A stretch of 64,000 nt of DNA from an uncultured Lentisphaerota bacterium. GTDB lineage: Bacteria; Verrucomicrobiota; Lentisphaeria; Oligosphaerales; CAITYL01. The DNA lies in assembly GCA_903921725.1 (NCBI GenBank), contig CAIXRA010000076.1, forward strand, positions 43,265-107,264, read 5' to 3'. The notes beneath the pieces were generated by a model that searched no databases, had not been told where the DNA came from, and worked only from the letters and a program-made list of their open reading frames with translations. Below, one piece after another: positions 15,678 through 24,178 of the stretch (positions are counted from its first letter, which is position 1; the number at the start of each line of letters is the position of its first letter). The position numbers were made by a program, and so were the translations under genes.

Positions 15678-17708
15678 TCACTCCCCGGCCGGCGGGGTGC
15701 GCTCGAGCTCTTCGCCGGAGCGGACGAGGCGGGCGCTGTTGAAGACGACGGCGAGGCTGCCGATGCTGTGCAGGACGGCCGCGGCGATCGGGGTCAGGAC
15801 GCCGACGGTGGAGAGGTAGAGGCCGCCGAGGATGACCAGCAGGCCGAGCAGCAGGTTCTGGTTCATCAGGCGGCGGGTGCGGCGGGCCAGCTCGATCAGG
15901 AACGGCACGCGGCGCAGGTCGTTGTTCATCAGCGCGACGGAAGCGCTGTGGATCGCCACATCGCTGCCGATGGCGCCCATGGCGATGCCGACGTCGCCGG
16001 CGGCGAGCGCCGGGGCGTCGTTCACGCCGTCGCCGACCACCGCCACGCAGAGGCCGGAGGCGCGCAGTTCGCTGACGAACGCGGCCTTCTCCTGCGGCAG
16101 GCAGCCGGCGCGGACCTCCTCGATCCCGACCTTCGCGGCGACCTGCTTCGCGACCGCCTCGTTGTCGCCGGTGACCATGTACAATTGCTTGACGCCGAGT
16201 GCATTGAGGCGTTCAATGGCCTCCTTCGCGGCGGGGCGGACGGCGTCGCGCAGGCCGATCCAGCCCAGGGTCCGCGTGCCGCGGGCGACAAAGACCACGC
16301 TCATGCCGGCGACGGCCTCGGCGTCGGGCGGCGGCGCACTGATGCCGAGCTCGGCGAGCCAGGTCGCGCGGCCGACGCGGAAGGTTTCGCCGCCGATCAC
16401 GGCCGCGACGCCCTTGCCCGGGACCTCCTGGTAGTCGCCCGGCTGTTCCCAGGTGATGCCGACCTGTTCGGCGAGCCGGCGCAGCGCCTGCGCGGCGGGA
16501 TGGTTGCTGTGCGCCTCGGCGGAGGCGGCGGTCTGCATCAGTTCGGCGGGCTCGACGCCGGGGAGCGGGTGCAGCTTGGCGACCTCGAGGTTGCCCTCGG
16601 TCAGCGTGCCGGTCTTGTCGAACACCACGGCCTTCAGCTTCGCGGCCAGCTCCAGGTGCGTCACGTCCTTGATCAGGATGCCGAGGCGCGCGGCGGCGGC
16701 GATGGCGGCGATGACGGCCGACGGGGTGGCGACGACCAGGGCGCAGGGGCAGGCGATGACGAGCACGGCGATGACGCGCTGGAGGTCGTGCGTGAAGAGC
16801 CAGACGAGCGCGACCAGCGTCAGGATCGTCGGCGTGTAGTAGCCGACGTAGCGGTCGACCATGCGCATGAGCGGCAGGCGGGAGCTTTCCGCGGCGACGA
16901 TGAGGTCGCGCACCTTGCCGAGCGTGGTGTCCTTGCCGATGCGGGTGACGCGCACGTCCACCAGCCCGGTCAGGTTCTGCGTGCCGGCGAAGACCTCGCC
17001 GCCGGGCGCCTTGTCCGCCGGCAGCGACTCGCCGGTGATGGTGGCCTGGTTGACGGTGCTGCTGCCGGAGACGATGACGCCGTCGGCGCCGAAGTTCTCG
17101 CCGGGGCGGATGCGGATGACGTCGCCGACCCGCAGCTCCAGCACGTCGAGAGACTCTTCGGCCCCGCTTTCCGCGTTCACCCGGCGGGCCTGCCGCGGCG
17201 TGAGGCGGATGAGCGACTCGATGGAGCTTTCGGCGCCGATGGCCGTGCGCTTCTCGAGCATGATGGAGATGAGCATGATGAAGGCGACGGCGCCGGCCGT
17301 GCGGTAGTCGTGCGCCGCGAACGCCGCCAGCAGCGCCAGCGCGACCAGCTCGTTCATGTACACCTTGCCGCGGAGCAGGTCCTTGACGGCGGACCACCAG
17401 ATCGGGACGGAGAGTATGAGGGCGCCCAAGAGCGCGCTGTACTCGGCGGCCCGCGGGTCGATGACGCCGGCAAAGAACAGCTCGGCGACGTATGAGTTCA
17501 GGACCAGGACGCCGCCAGCCAGCGCGACGGCCAGCGCGATGCGTCCGCCGCGCGTCCGCGTGTCCGGCACCTTGTCCGGCCCGCAGCAGGGGCAGACGGC
17601 GCCCGGCGCATGGTTGTGCACCGGAGCCGCGGCGGACCCGTGCTCCGGCCCGCAGGCGCAGGCCCCCGCCTTCTCCGCCATGCTCTCACTGAGTTTCTTT
17701 CCCAGCAT
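15678..17708 (-). CDS. P1B-type heavy-metal-translocating ATPase
   Basis: The 676-residue pump has TGES in the actuator domain, the transmembrane CPC motif (ACPCALVV), the phosphorylation site DKTGTLTEG, the SEAHSNHPAA nucleotide-binding His-Pro, and GDGVNDAPAL. The last membrane segments carry HSIGSLAVVFNSARLV. CPC together with these features suits Zn/Cd/Pb- or related transition-metal exporters, but the exact ion cannot be read. There is no classic HMA domain. Instead the N-terminus has a Cys/His-rich stretch (CACG..., HNH, CPCC). ATG at 17708 is chosen for GGGGGAG 6 bases upstream. It follows three SPFH genes on the same strand. Confidence 0.93.
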   Translation of the reverse strand: MLGKKLSESMAEKAGACACGPEHGSAAAPVHNHAPGAVCPCCGPDKVPDTRTRGGRIALAVALAGGVLVLNSYVAELFFAGVIDPRAAEYSALLGALILSVPIWWSAVKDLLRGKVYMNELVALALLAAFAAHDYRTAGAVAFIMLISIMLEKRTAIGAESSIESLIRLTPRQARRVNAESGAEESLDVLELRVGDVIRIRPGENFGADGVIVSGSSTVNQATITGESLPADKAPGGEVFAGTQNLTGLVDVRVTRIGKDTTLGKVRDLIVAAESSRLPLMRMVDRYVGYYTPTILTLVALVWLFTHDLQRVIAVLVIACPCALVVATPSAVIAAIAAAARLGILIKDVTHLELAAKLKAVVFDKTGTLTEGNLEVAKLHPLPGVEPAELMQTAASAEAHSNHPAAQALRRLAEQVGITWEQPGDYQEVPGKGVAAVIGGETFRVGRATWLAELGISAPPPDAEAVAGMSVVFVARGTRTLGWIGLRDAVRPAAKEAIERLNALGVKQLYMVTGDNEAVAKQVAAKVGIEEVRAGCLPQEKAAFVSELRASGLCVAVVGDGVNDAPALAAGDVGIAMGAIGSDVAIHSASVALMNNDLRRVPFLIELARRTRRLMNQNLLLGLLVILGGLYLSTVGVLTPIAAAVLHSIGSLAVVFNSARLVRSGEELERTPPAGE

Positions 17709-17829
17709 GAAAAACTCCCCCAAAATCATCACCCGCTTGAACGACGGTCGGCAGAGGAAACAGAGAGAAGCCCATTGCGGTTCTTCCCCACTCCGTTTCT
17801 TCCTGCAAGAGGTTTCCGAATTCACATCC

Positions 17830-17848
17830 CTTTGCGTCTTTGCGCCTT
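17830..17848. repeat. CTTTGCGTCTTTGCGCCTT word
   Basis: A 19-base string of 9-base words lies in the 160-base gap between the metal ATPase and the SPFH gene. It is related to the first section of the 97-bp twin repeats at 22880 and 23632. Confidence 0.6.
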
Positions 17849-17868
17849 CTGTTCACATGAGGCGGGGC

Positions 17869-19041
17869 TTACGGCCCCTCCGCCGCTTTCGGCTTCTCCG
17901 GCTCCGCCCCGAGCAGGAGGCGGAGTTCTGCGTTGTTGTCCGGGCGGGAATGGATGACATATTTGGTCTCCGCCCGGTTCAGCACGTCGCGAATGGTGTC
18001 GGTGTAGAGCGATATGAGCATGGTTTTCGGCGACTTGCGGTATTCGGCCAGCACCGTATTGAAATAGAGGGAGGAGGCCTTGACCGACTCGACGGTGCTG
18101 GTGCGGTAGGCGCGGGCGGTGGCCAGAATCTGGGAGGCGTGCCCCCCGGCCTCGGTGACGATGCGCTTCTCGTCGGCCAGCATCTTGTCGATCTCCGTCT
18201 GCTTGTCCGTGGCGGCGGCGAGAACATCGCGGAAGGCGAGCTGGACGCAGAGCGGGGGCTGGACTTCGGCCAGGCTGACCTGCTGGATCTCGATGCCGGC
18301 CTTCAGCTCGTCCAGGCGCGCCGTCACGCGGCGGCGCACGGCGCTGGTCAGCGGCTCGCGCGGGGCCTGCCCCTCGGCGAGAAGCGCGGCGCTCTCCGGC
18401 GAACGGGTAAGAAAAAGCGCATCCTCAACGGTGCGCGTGGCCACCTCGGAGAGCACGGCGCCGGCCAAGGCGTCCTCGATGAAGATGTCGATCCCGCGGC
18501 GGGCGCGCGGCGCCGGCGGCTTGCCGGAAGCGTCCGGCTGGTCCTGGCGGAAGGCCAGGTAGTAGCGTTTCACGTCGGAGACGCGGTAGGTCATGGTCCA
18601 GACCATGTGCAGGATGTTGGCGTCGCCGGTGAGCAGGTAGCCGTCGGCCCCCGGCGCCAGCGGCTGGATGGCGGAGGAAAGCCCCGGATTCTGGAGCTGG
18701 TTCGGGTTCGTCTGCGGCCAGAAGGCCTGCTTCGTGCTGACGGTGATGGAGCGCGAGGCCGGAACCTTCTCCACGCGGTCAATCGGGTACGGGAAGGCCC
18801 AGTACCAGGTGCCGCTGCGCAGGACATCCTGTCCCTCCTTCTGGATGAGCTTGCCGAAGCGGAACAGCATGGCCGCCTTGTCCTGCTCGACGTAGAACAT
18901 GCCGCCGAACACCAGGTACGCGAGCATGACGACCAGCAGCACGCGAAGCCCGCCGAAGAAGAAGCCGACCATGCGGACGAGCGCGGACATGCCCTCGCCG
19001 GCCGGCTCGCCGTCATGCTGGGTTGGAATGGGTGGGTTCAT
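17869..19041 (-). CDS. SPFH/band-7 protein, HflK-like
   Basis: The 390-residue protein has one N-terminal span (about 26-48) and then the SPFH fold, starting FYVEQDKAAMLFRFGKLI and continuing through GDANILHMVWTMTYRVSDVKRYYLAFRQ. The coiled-coil region DKQTEIDKMLADEKRIVTEAGGHASQILATARAYRTSTVE follows, then a short tail. HflK and HflC form a periplasm-facing membrane cage around FtsH. This copy would be the second partner to the HflC-like product encoded just upstream (52-base gap). Between the two genes lies a degenerate GATTTG/GGATTTCC word. Confidence 0.82.
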   Translation of the reverse strand: MNPPIPTQHDGEPAGEGMSALVRMVGFFFGGLRVLLVVMLAYLVFGGMFYVEQDKAAMLFRFGKLIQKEGQDVLRSGTWYWAFPYPIDRVEKVPASRSITVSTKQAFWPQTNPNQLQNPGLSSAIQPLAPGADGYLLTGDANILHMVWTMTYRVSDVKRYYLAFRQDQPDASGKPPAPRARRGIDIFIEDALAGAVLSEVATRTVEDALFLTRSPESAALLAEGQAPREPLTSAVRRRVTARLDELKAGIEIQQVSLAEVQPPLCVQLAFRDVLAAATDKQTEIDKMLADEKRIVTEAGGHASQILATARAYRTSTVESVKASSLYFNTVLAEYRKSPKTMLISLYTDTIRDVLNRAETKYVIHSRPDNNAELRLLLGAEPEKPKAAEGP

Positions 19042-19093
19042 GGCTATTTTTCCGATTTGAACGTTCGGATTTCCGGTTGACGGAGAATGCGTT

Positions 19094-20089
19094 TTACTTT
19101 TTCTCCGGTACGGCGGCAGGCGGCGGCCGTGCGGGACCCGCGGCCGGCTGCAGCTCGGTCGCGCCGGGCTGGAGCAGGTCGAACGGCGCGGTGCGCGTGT
19201 CCAGCACCAGCGTGGTCTTCTCGGTGACCATCGAGCGGAGCGACTCCAGCTTGCGCAGGAAGGCGGCCAGCTCCGGCGCCTGGCCGAACACCGCGTAATA
19301 CTCCGCCGCGGCGCGGTCGCCCTCGCCCCGGATTCCCTTCGCCTCGCTCTCGGCCGTGGTCAGAAGCTCGCTCGCCGTCAGTTTCGCGCGCTCCTCGATC
19401 TGGCGCGCGGCCAGCCGGCCCTCGTCGCGGTACGCCTTCGACTTGCGCTCGCGCTCGGCCTGCATGCGGGCGAAGATCTTGCCCGTCACATCCTCCGGCA
19501 CGCCGATCTGCTTGAAGCCGGTGAAGACGACCTCGATGCCGTATTTCTCCCGCGCCTGTCCCTGCACCGCCGTCAGGATTTCCTTCTCGATCTCCGGCAG
19601 CTTCACCTTGGCGGGGTCGACGTTCACCAGCTCCGTCAGGTTGTGCCGGCCGAGCACGTTCAGCCGCGCGCTGCGCACGATGTCGTCCAGCTTCTGCTCC
19701 GCGGACGCGGTGTCCTTCACCGCTTTGAGGAAGACCGCCGGGTCGCCCACGCGCCAGAGCACGTAGGTGGTGACGATGATCTGGTACTCGTCGGCCGTCG
19801 GGATCTGCTCCACCTGGCCGCGCGTCAGCTCGTACGACTGAATCCGCCCGTCGTGCTTCCACACCGTTTCCACCGGATACGGCCACTTGACGTGCAGCCC
19901 CGGCGGATAGACCTTGATTGCCTCCGCGCCGTTGACCGCTTCCGCGCGCGGTTTGTCAAAGCGCATGACCACGGCCAGCTCGTTCTCGTCCACCTGGAAC
20001 ACCACCAGCGCCGTCCCAAAAAACGCCGCCACCAGAACGCCCAGCGTCATCGCCGGCCAATGCTGCCAAAGCTTGCGGTTGTCTGCCAT
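19094..20089 (-). CDS. hflC: SPFH/band-7 protein, HflC-like
   Basis: The 331-residue protein has one span (about 14-35), then VDENELAVVMRFDKPRAE, YPPGLHVKWPYPVETV and an SPFH core with ADEYQIIVTTYVLWRVGDPAVFLKAV. The conserved ARMQAERERKSKAYRDEGRLAARQIEERAKLTASELL coiled coil ends the domain, which is the HflC hallmark. A proline-rich tail follows. It is a likely regulator or scaffold of membrane proteolysis by FtsH. ATG at 20089 is supported by AGGGAG 7 bases upstream. It is the middle of three consecutive SPFH genes. Confidence 0.88.
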   Translation of the reverse strand: MADNRKLWQHWPAMTLGVLVAAFFGTALVVFQVDENELAVVMRFDKPRAEAVNGAEAIKVYPPGLHVKWPYPVETVWKHDGRIQSYELTRGQVEQIPTADEYQIIVTTYVLWRVGDPAVFLKAVKDTASAEQKLDDIVRSARLNVLGRHNLTELVNVDPAKVKLPEIEKEILTAVQGQAREKYGIEVVFTGFKQIGVPEDVTGKIFARMQAERERKSKAYRDEGRLAARQIEERAKLTASELLTTAESEAKGIRGEGDRAAAEYYAVFGQAPELAAFLRKLESLRSMVTEKTTLVLDTRTAPFDLLQPGATELQPAAGPARPPPAAVPEKK

Positions 20090-20218
20090 GTCTGCTCTCC
20101 CTGTCAACGTTTTTCCGCACTGAAATTTATTGATCCAACACTAAGCCTGAAGTTCAAAATGGACGGTCACGGACGCCGCACAGATAATCACAGACCGCCG
20201 CGCAGTTTTACGCCCTCA

Positions 20219-20476
20219 CGTTTCAATTCTTCCGATCGTCCATCTTTCCGCGCTTCCACACCTCCACCTTCCCACACTTCGCGCTTCCATCTTTCCGCAC
20301 TTCCGTTCTTCCGTCTTTCCACACTTCGCACTTCCGGCTTGCCACACTTCCGTTCTTCCGTCTTTCCACACTTCGCACTTCCGGCTTGCCACACTTCCGT
20401 TCTTCCGTCTTTCCACACTTCCGCACTTCCGGCTTGCCACGCTTCCGTTCTTCCGTCTTTCCGTTCTTCCGTTCCG
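20219..20476. repeat. CGGAAG word array with a 47-bp period
   Basis: The 387-base gap between two SPFH genes is mostly filled by CTTCCGNNC-type words (CGGAAG on the minus strand). A higher-order unit of 47 bp repeats at about 20294, 20341, 20388 and 20436; the 20388 unit is 48 bp because of one extra C. The array runs right up to the stop codon of the upstream SPFH gene. All three minus-strand frames are open through it because the words lack stops, so reading frames there are not genes. Confidence 0.9.
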
Positions 20477-22444
20477 TTACTTGCCCGGTTCCGCGCCCGG
20501 CGCCTGATCCTTCGTCGGAATCGCCAGATCCATGAGGTCCGGCCGCAGCTTCTTCTGCAGATCCACCTGAATCACCTCGCGCCCCTCGGCGGCCACGACG
20601 TACTTGCGGGTGTCGCGCGTCGCCGTCTCCAGCACGTCCAGATACGAATAGAGCATGAACAGTTGCGGCGACGCCCGGTAGGCCAGAAGCTGTTTGCCGA
20701 AGCGCGCCGCCTCCGCCTCCGCGACCGCCGTGCGCTCCCCGCGGTAGCCGCGGGCCTGTGAAACCAGCGCCAGCGCGTCCGCCTCCGAGGTGAGTTTCGC
20801 GGTGACCGCGTTCTTCTCCGCCTTCAGCAGTTCCTCATGCTTCTCCTCCAGCGCGCCGACCACGCCGTCGTACGCCTTGCCGACGCGCACCGGCGGATGG
20901 ATCCCCTGCAGTCCGACGAACACGATCTCGACGCCGAGCCCGAGGCTGTCGGCGGAGGCCTGGATACGGCTGCGGAGTTCGCGCCCGCCCGCCTCGCGGT
21001 CCGTCGTCAGCAACCGCCGCAGGTCCATGTTCGCCAGGTAGCGCACCACCTCGCGCGTCGCCGTATCCTCCAGCGATTTGCGTGCGTCGCCGTGGACGAA
21101 CTGGTAGGCGTAGAGATCCTTGACCTTGAAGAAGACGGGGATGGCGGCCGACATGAGGTTCAGCGTGACCGGCCCGCGCCCGCCCGCCGTCACCCCTGCC
21201 GCCGCGGCGTCCGCATCGCCGGCCACCAGGAAATTGGCCTCCGACTTGTGGTGTGCGCGGCTCCACACAATCACGCGCCCCGTCAGGTCGCCCATGAGGC
21301 TCTCGTCCAGCTTCGCGTCGGGCTTGCCGACCTCGAAGCCGATCTCCAGCGTCTGGATCTTCTCCACCGGGAAGGTGCTGATCTTCTCCAGCGGCCAGGG
21401 CAGCTTCAGGTGCAGCCCCGGCCCCACCGGCGTGCGGTCGGCGACATGCCCGGAACGGATGCGCAGCCCCGCCTCTTCGGGCTGCACGACCACGACGCAG
21501 GTCATCAGCCAGAGCGCCGCGCCCGCAAAGAGCGCGAACGGCAGCAGCGTCCGCTCCAGAAAACGGTAGAACCAGCCCTCCGACACGCGGAAGCCGAACT
21601 GGTAGTCGAGCGCCGCCGCCACGTTCGCCGCCAAGCCGCCCGGCTCGGTCAGCAGCGCCAGAATCTTGCTCTCAAAGAGCGGACGATCCTCCTCCTTCGC
21701 CCCACGCGGACGGTAGAACTCGAAGACCACGTTGGCGACCATCTCCACCCCCAGCACCATCAGTGCGACGGTGAGCGCCTTCGCCGCGCGCAGGTCGAGC
21801 TTCAGCACCCAGTCCGCCGGATGGTCCGAACGCCCCGTCTGCCAATACACCATCAGCAGCCCCGCGCCCGCCGCCGCCAGCAGGATCCCCGTGAAATGGA
21901 GCCAGGCGCCGCACGGCCGCAGCCAGCGCCCGCCCGCCTCGCGCGACACGCCGGACCAGTAGCTGCCCGCCAGCATGCAGCCGATGAACAGCCCGAGCGC
22001 CAGCACCGCGTTCTTCAGCGGCGCCACCACGTCCACCGACCCGACCACCGGCTTGTCCCAACCGCCCAGCAACAGCCAGCCGCCGAAGGCCAGCCCCGCG
22101 CCCGCCAGCACCGCCAGCACCGGCAGCACAAATTTCTCGTAGGCCCGCCGCGTCCGCGCCGCCAGCTTCACCGCCTCGTCCGCGTTCTCGAACAGCTCGC
22201 CGCCGGTGTGCCGGCGCCGGAACTCCGCGACCGCGGCCTCCTCCTCCGCCTGCCGCCGCGCCAGGCGCAGCCGCCAGCCGCCCATCAGGGAAAGCAGCGC
22301 CAGCGCGCCCGCCGCCACCACGGCCGGCACCAGCATCGCCGACTTCGCCCCGGAGGCCAGCGCCCCGGCCAGCGCCGCCAGCACCAGCCCCGCCGCCGCC
22401 GCCACAAACGCCAGCCGCTCCGGTTGTTTCAGGTCATTTTTCAT
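20477..22444 (-). CDS. polytopic SPFH/band-7 protein, HflK-type
   Basis: The 655-residue protein is unusual for the family. The first 330 residues hold about seven hydrophobic segments (roughly 11-30, 35-55, 107-130, 145-165, 180-205, 225-245 and 308-330). The SPFH domain follows, with VVVVQPEEAGLRIRSGHVADRTPVGPGLHLKLPWPLEKI, FKVKDLYAYQFVHGDARKSLEDTATREVVRYLANMDLRRLLT and an alanine/glutamate-rich coiled coil. Ordinary HflK has one span. It is first in the row of three SPFH genes that precede the metal ATPase, so a three-component membrane complex is plausible. Confidence 0.85.
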   Translation of the reverse strand: MKNDLKQPERLAFVAAAAGLVLAALAGALASGAKSAMLVPAVVAAGALALLSLMGGWRLRLARRQAEEEAAVAEFRRRHTGGELFENADEAVKLAARTRRAYEKFVLPVLAVLAGAGLAFGGWLLLGGWDKPVVGSVDVVAPLKNAVLALGLFIGCMLAGSYWSGVSREAGGRWLRPCGAWLHFTGILLAAAGAGLLMVYWQTGRSDHPADWVLKLDLRAAKALTVALMVLGVEMVANVVFEFYRPRGAKEEDRPLFESKILALLTEPGGLAANVAAALDYQFGFRVSEGWFYRFLERTLLPFALFAGAALWLMTCVVVVQPEEAGLRIRSGHVADRTPVGPGLHLKLPWPLEKISTFPVEKIQTLEIGFEVGKPDAKLDESLMGDLTGRVIVWSRAHHKSEANFLVAGDADAAAAGVTAGGRGPVTLNLMSAAIPVFFKVKDLYAYQFVHGDARKSLEDTATREVVRYLANMDLRRLLTTDREAGGRELRSRIQASADSLGLGVEIVFVGLQGIHPPVRVGKAYDGVVGALEEKHEELLKAEKNAVTAKLTSEADALALVSQARGYRGERTAVAEAEAARFGKQLLAYRASPQLFMLYSYLDVLETATRDTRKYVVAAEGREVIQVDLQKKLRPDLMDLAIPTKDQAPGAEPGK

Positions 22445-22616
22445 TCACCGCACCGCCTGTGGTTGATCTTGCCGCCCCCGCTGACGTCATCGACCTCCAA
22501 ATCAACACGCGCAATCCAGTCAACGACGTCCGCACAAACTTGCCTCACACCATACCCGTTTTCCGCCGCTTCGCAACCGCACGCGCGTGAGCGATTATCT
22601 AAAAACCCCACCGTCA

Positions 22617-22859
22617 TCAATGCGTGCAAAGCATATGCCCAAAGAAGCCAGCAAATGCCAAAAGCGCCGGGCCTCCTTGTTTGCCCTTTTCAACGAACGC
22701 ACAAAACAGCAGGGACGCCATCGTGGCTCCGCAACCAAACAGCCACACAGTTCCACTGATTCTACAGCTCACGAAAAAGTGCGCAGGAACCGCCAGCAGC
22801 GAAAAACCGGCCGCAATGTACGCCAGCCGCCGCATGCCGTCTTTTCGCCATATTTCCAT
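22617..22859 (-). CDS. small membrane protein, unknown
   Basis: This 80-residue frame has three hydrophobic segments (about 12-30, 33-52 and 63-78) separated by short polar loops, a protein-like pattern. AAGGA lies about 8 bases before the ATG at 22859; a second ATG at 22835 would give 72 residues. No family is recognised. It lies just after a 97-bp repeat copy and before the polytopic SPFH gene. Confidence 0.45.
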   Translation of the reverse strand: MEIWRKDGMRRLAYIAAGFSLLAVPAHFFVSCRISGTVWLFGCGATMASLLFCAFVEKGKQGGPALLAFAGFFGHMLCTH

Positions 22860-22879
22860 CCCGTCCGTCCTTATCCTTC

Positions 22880-22976
22880 GCGCCTTTGCACCTTTGCGTT
22901 TCCATCTTTAGCCACAGAGGGCACAGAGAGCACAGAGGTGTTCATCTGCGCAATCTGTGTAATCTGTGGATCACCC
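22880..22976. repeat. 97-bp word repeat, copy 1
   Basis: This copy matches 93 of 97 bases of copy 2 (23632-23728), in the same orientation. Read on the minus strand it is built of three blocks of short words: (CACAGATTA)-type, CTCTGTGNC three times, and GCAAAGGNG. Its first bases (TGATCC on the minus strand) supply the TGA stop of the pseudopilin gene. Confidence 0.93.
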
Positions 22977-23615
22977 GCTTCCCGTTCCCGGCAAGACCAG
23001 GATGTCCGTCCTGCGGTTGAACCCCGGCTCCGCACTCGTCCGGAACCGGAACGGAACCTCCCGCTTGTTCTTCCCCTCGACATGCGTGTCGCCATACATG
23101 ACGTTGATGAACTCGCCCTTGTGGTTGGGCGTCTTCGCCGCGTCAGTCGGACCGTTCAGCGCCTTGCAGGCGTCGGTCATCAGCGCGGTGTCGGAACCGA
23201 TTTCCTCCTCCTTATACCCGCGGCCAAAGTAGTAGTAATCCATGACGTTGGCCCCGGTCAGTCTTGTTGCAACGCCCGGCACAACCCGGCCGCCGCTGCT
23301 CGGACAGTGAAACAAGCTCAGGTCCGTGATGAACTTGTCGCGGATCAGCACGTCCATGTCCAAGGCCGACGACTCCAGCGTCACCCGGCGGTATGGCAGG
23401 CGACGCGTGACGCTCCCCGGAAGCATGCCGTCGTTGTCCTGCACATACTGCTTGCAGGCCAGCCCGATCTGCCTGAGATTGTTGGAACACTTGTTGCGGT
23501 TTCTCGGCTCGCGAGTATGGCCCCCCAGGCCGGGCAGAAGCACTGCCAATAGCACAACCAGAAGCATCACCATGACAATCACCTCCACCAACGTCAATGC
23601 ACGGCTGTGTCTCAT
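22971..23615 (-). CDS. type II secretion-type pseudopilin (PVC family)
   Basis: The 214-residue protein begins MRHSRALTLVEVIVMVMLLVVLLAVLLPGL. This is a prepilin leader with Glu at +5 and a long N-terminal helix; Ala replaces the usual Gly at the cleavage site. After it come NLRQIGLACKQYVQDNDGMLPG and a C-terminal region with MYGDTHVEGKNKREVPFRF. These are typical of the PVC pseudopilins that carry a DUF1559-like head with an H-x-G/D-G-H-type DTHVEG segment. AAGGAGG lies 8 bases before the ATG. Its stop codon lies in a 97-bp repeat and its leader starts in the other copy. Confidence 0.85.
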   Translation of the reverse strand: MRHSRALTLVEVIVMVMLLVVLLAVLLPGLGGHTREPRNRNKCSNNLRQIGLACKQYVQDNDGMLPGSVTRRLPYRRVTLESSALDMDVLIRDKFITDLSLFHCPSSGGRVVPGVATRLTGANVMDYYYFGRGYKEEEIGSDTALMTDACKALNGPTDAAKTPNHKGEFINVMYGDTHVEGKNKREVPFRFRTSAEPGFNRRTDILVLPGTGSG

Positions 23616-23631
23616 CGTCCCGCCCTCCTTT

Positions 23632-23728
23632 GCGCCTTTGCACCTTTGCGTTTCCATCTTTAGCCACAGAGGGCACAGAGGACACAGAGGTGTTCATCTG
23701 CGAAATCTGTGTAATCTGCGGATCACCC
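23632..23728. repeat. 97-bp word repeat, copy 2
   Basis: This is a direct copy of 22880-22976 with four substitutions. On the minus strand it starts at the TGA stop of the HTH/zinc-ribbon gene and ends just before the Shine-Dalgarno of the pseudopilin gene. The two copies therefore bracket the pseudopilin gene. Confidence 0.93.
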
Positions 23729-24178
23729 CTTGCCCCCGCCCGCGGCTGCGTCCGGCTCCGGCGTGCGGAGCGCGTTCAGCTTGGCGGTGTCGCCGGTGAT
23801 GGAGACATGGCCGCAGCGCGTACACATCCGGGAGGTGATGGGGATCAGGCTGTCTTTCAGCGTCCAGAACTTGGTCTTCTTCGGCTTGAAGTAGATCAGG
23901 CCGGTGCTGCGGACGTCCCCCTCCACCAGCTCCGTGCCGTGGCAGACCGCGCAGAACTCGCGCACGACATTGACGTTCTTGTCCGCCGGGATCAGCTTGA
24001 TCACCGCGTCCAGGTCCTCCTGCAGGAAGCGCGTCGAGTCGCCGACCTTGCGCACGTTAATCTTGCCGTCGCGCATCCAGCGGTAGATCGTCGGCTCCCC
24101 GATGTCCAGATACTCCGCCGCCTCCCGGATGCTGAACCACACCGGCCCCTGGGGTTTTTCATGGCCTGATCCGCTCAT
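23723..24178 (-). CDS. excisionase-type HTH protein with a zinc ribbon
   Basis: The 151-residue protein has an N-terminal MerR/excisionase-like helix-turn-helix (VWFSIREAAEYLDIGEPTIYRWMRDGKINVRKVGDSTRFLQEDLD, about 13-57). The second half has two CxxC pairs (CAVCHG about 77-82 and CTRCGH about 117-122) that could bind zinc. It may be a small regulator or adaptor. Its start overlaps the stop of the DUF2330-type gene (ATGA, 24175-24178), so the two are coupled. The combination of HTH and split zinc ribbon is not one I can name. Confidence 0.7.
   Translation of the reverse strand: MSGSGHEKPQGPVWFSIREAAEYLDIGEPTIYRWMRDGKINVRKVGDSTRFLQEDLDAVIKLIPADKNVNVVREFCAVCHGTELVEGDVRSTGLIYFKPKKTKFWTLKDSLIPITSRMCTRCGHVSITGDTAKLNALRTPEPDAAAGGGKG

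Noticed and set aside
20188..20440. Overlapping Lys/Arg/Gly-rich minus-strand frames of about 70 codons
   Set aside because: They are translations of the CGGAAG word array in three phases. The words contain no stops, so open frames are expected.
20219..20476. CRISPR array
   Set aside because: The unit repeats without unique spacers, the words inside it are themselves tandem, and no cas gene is near.
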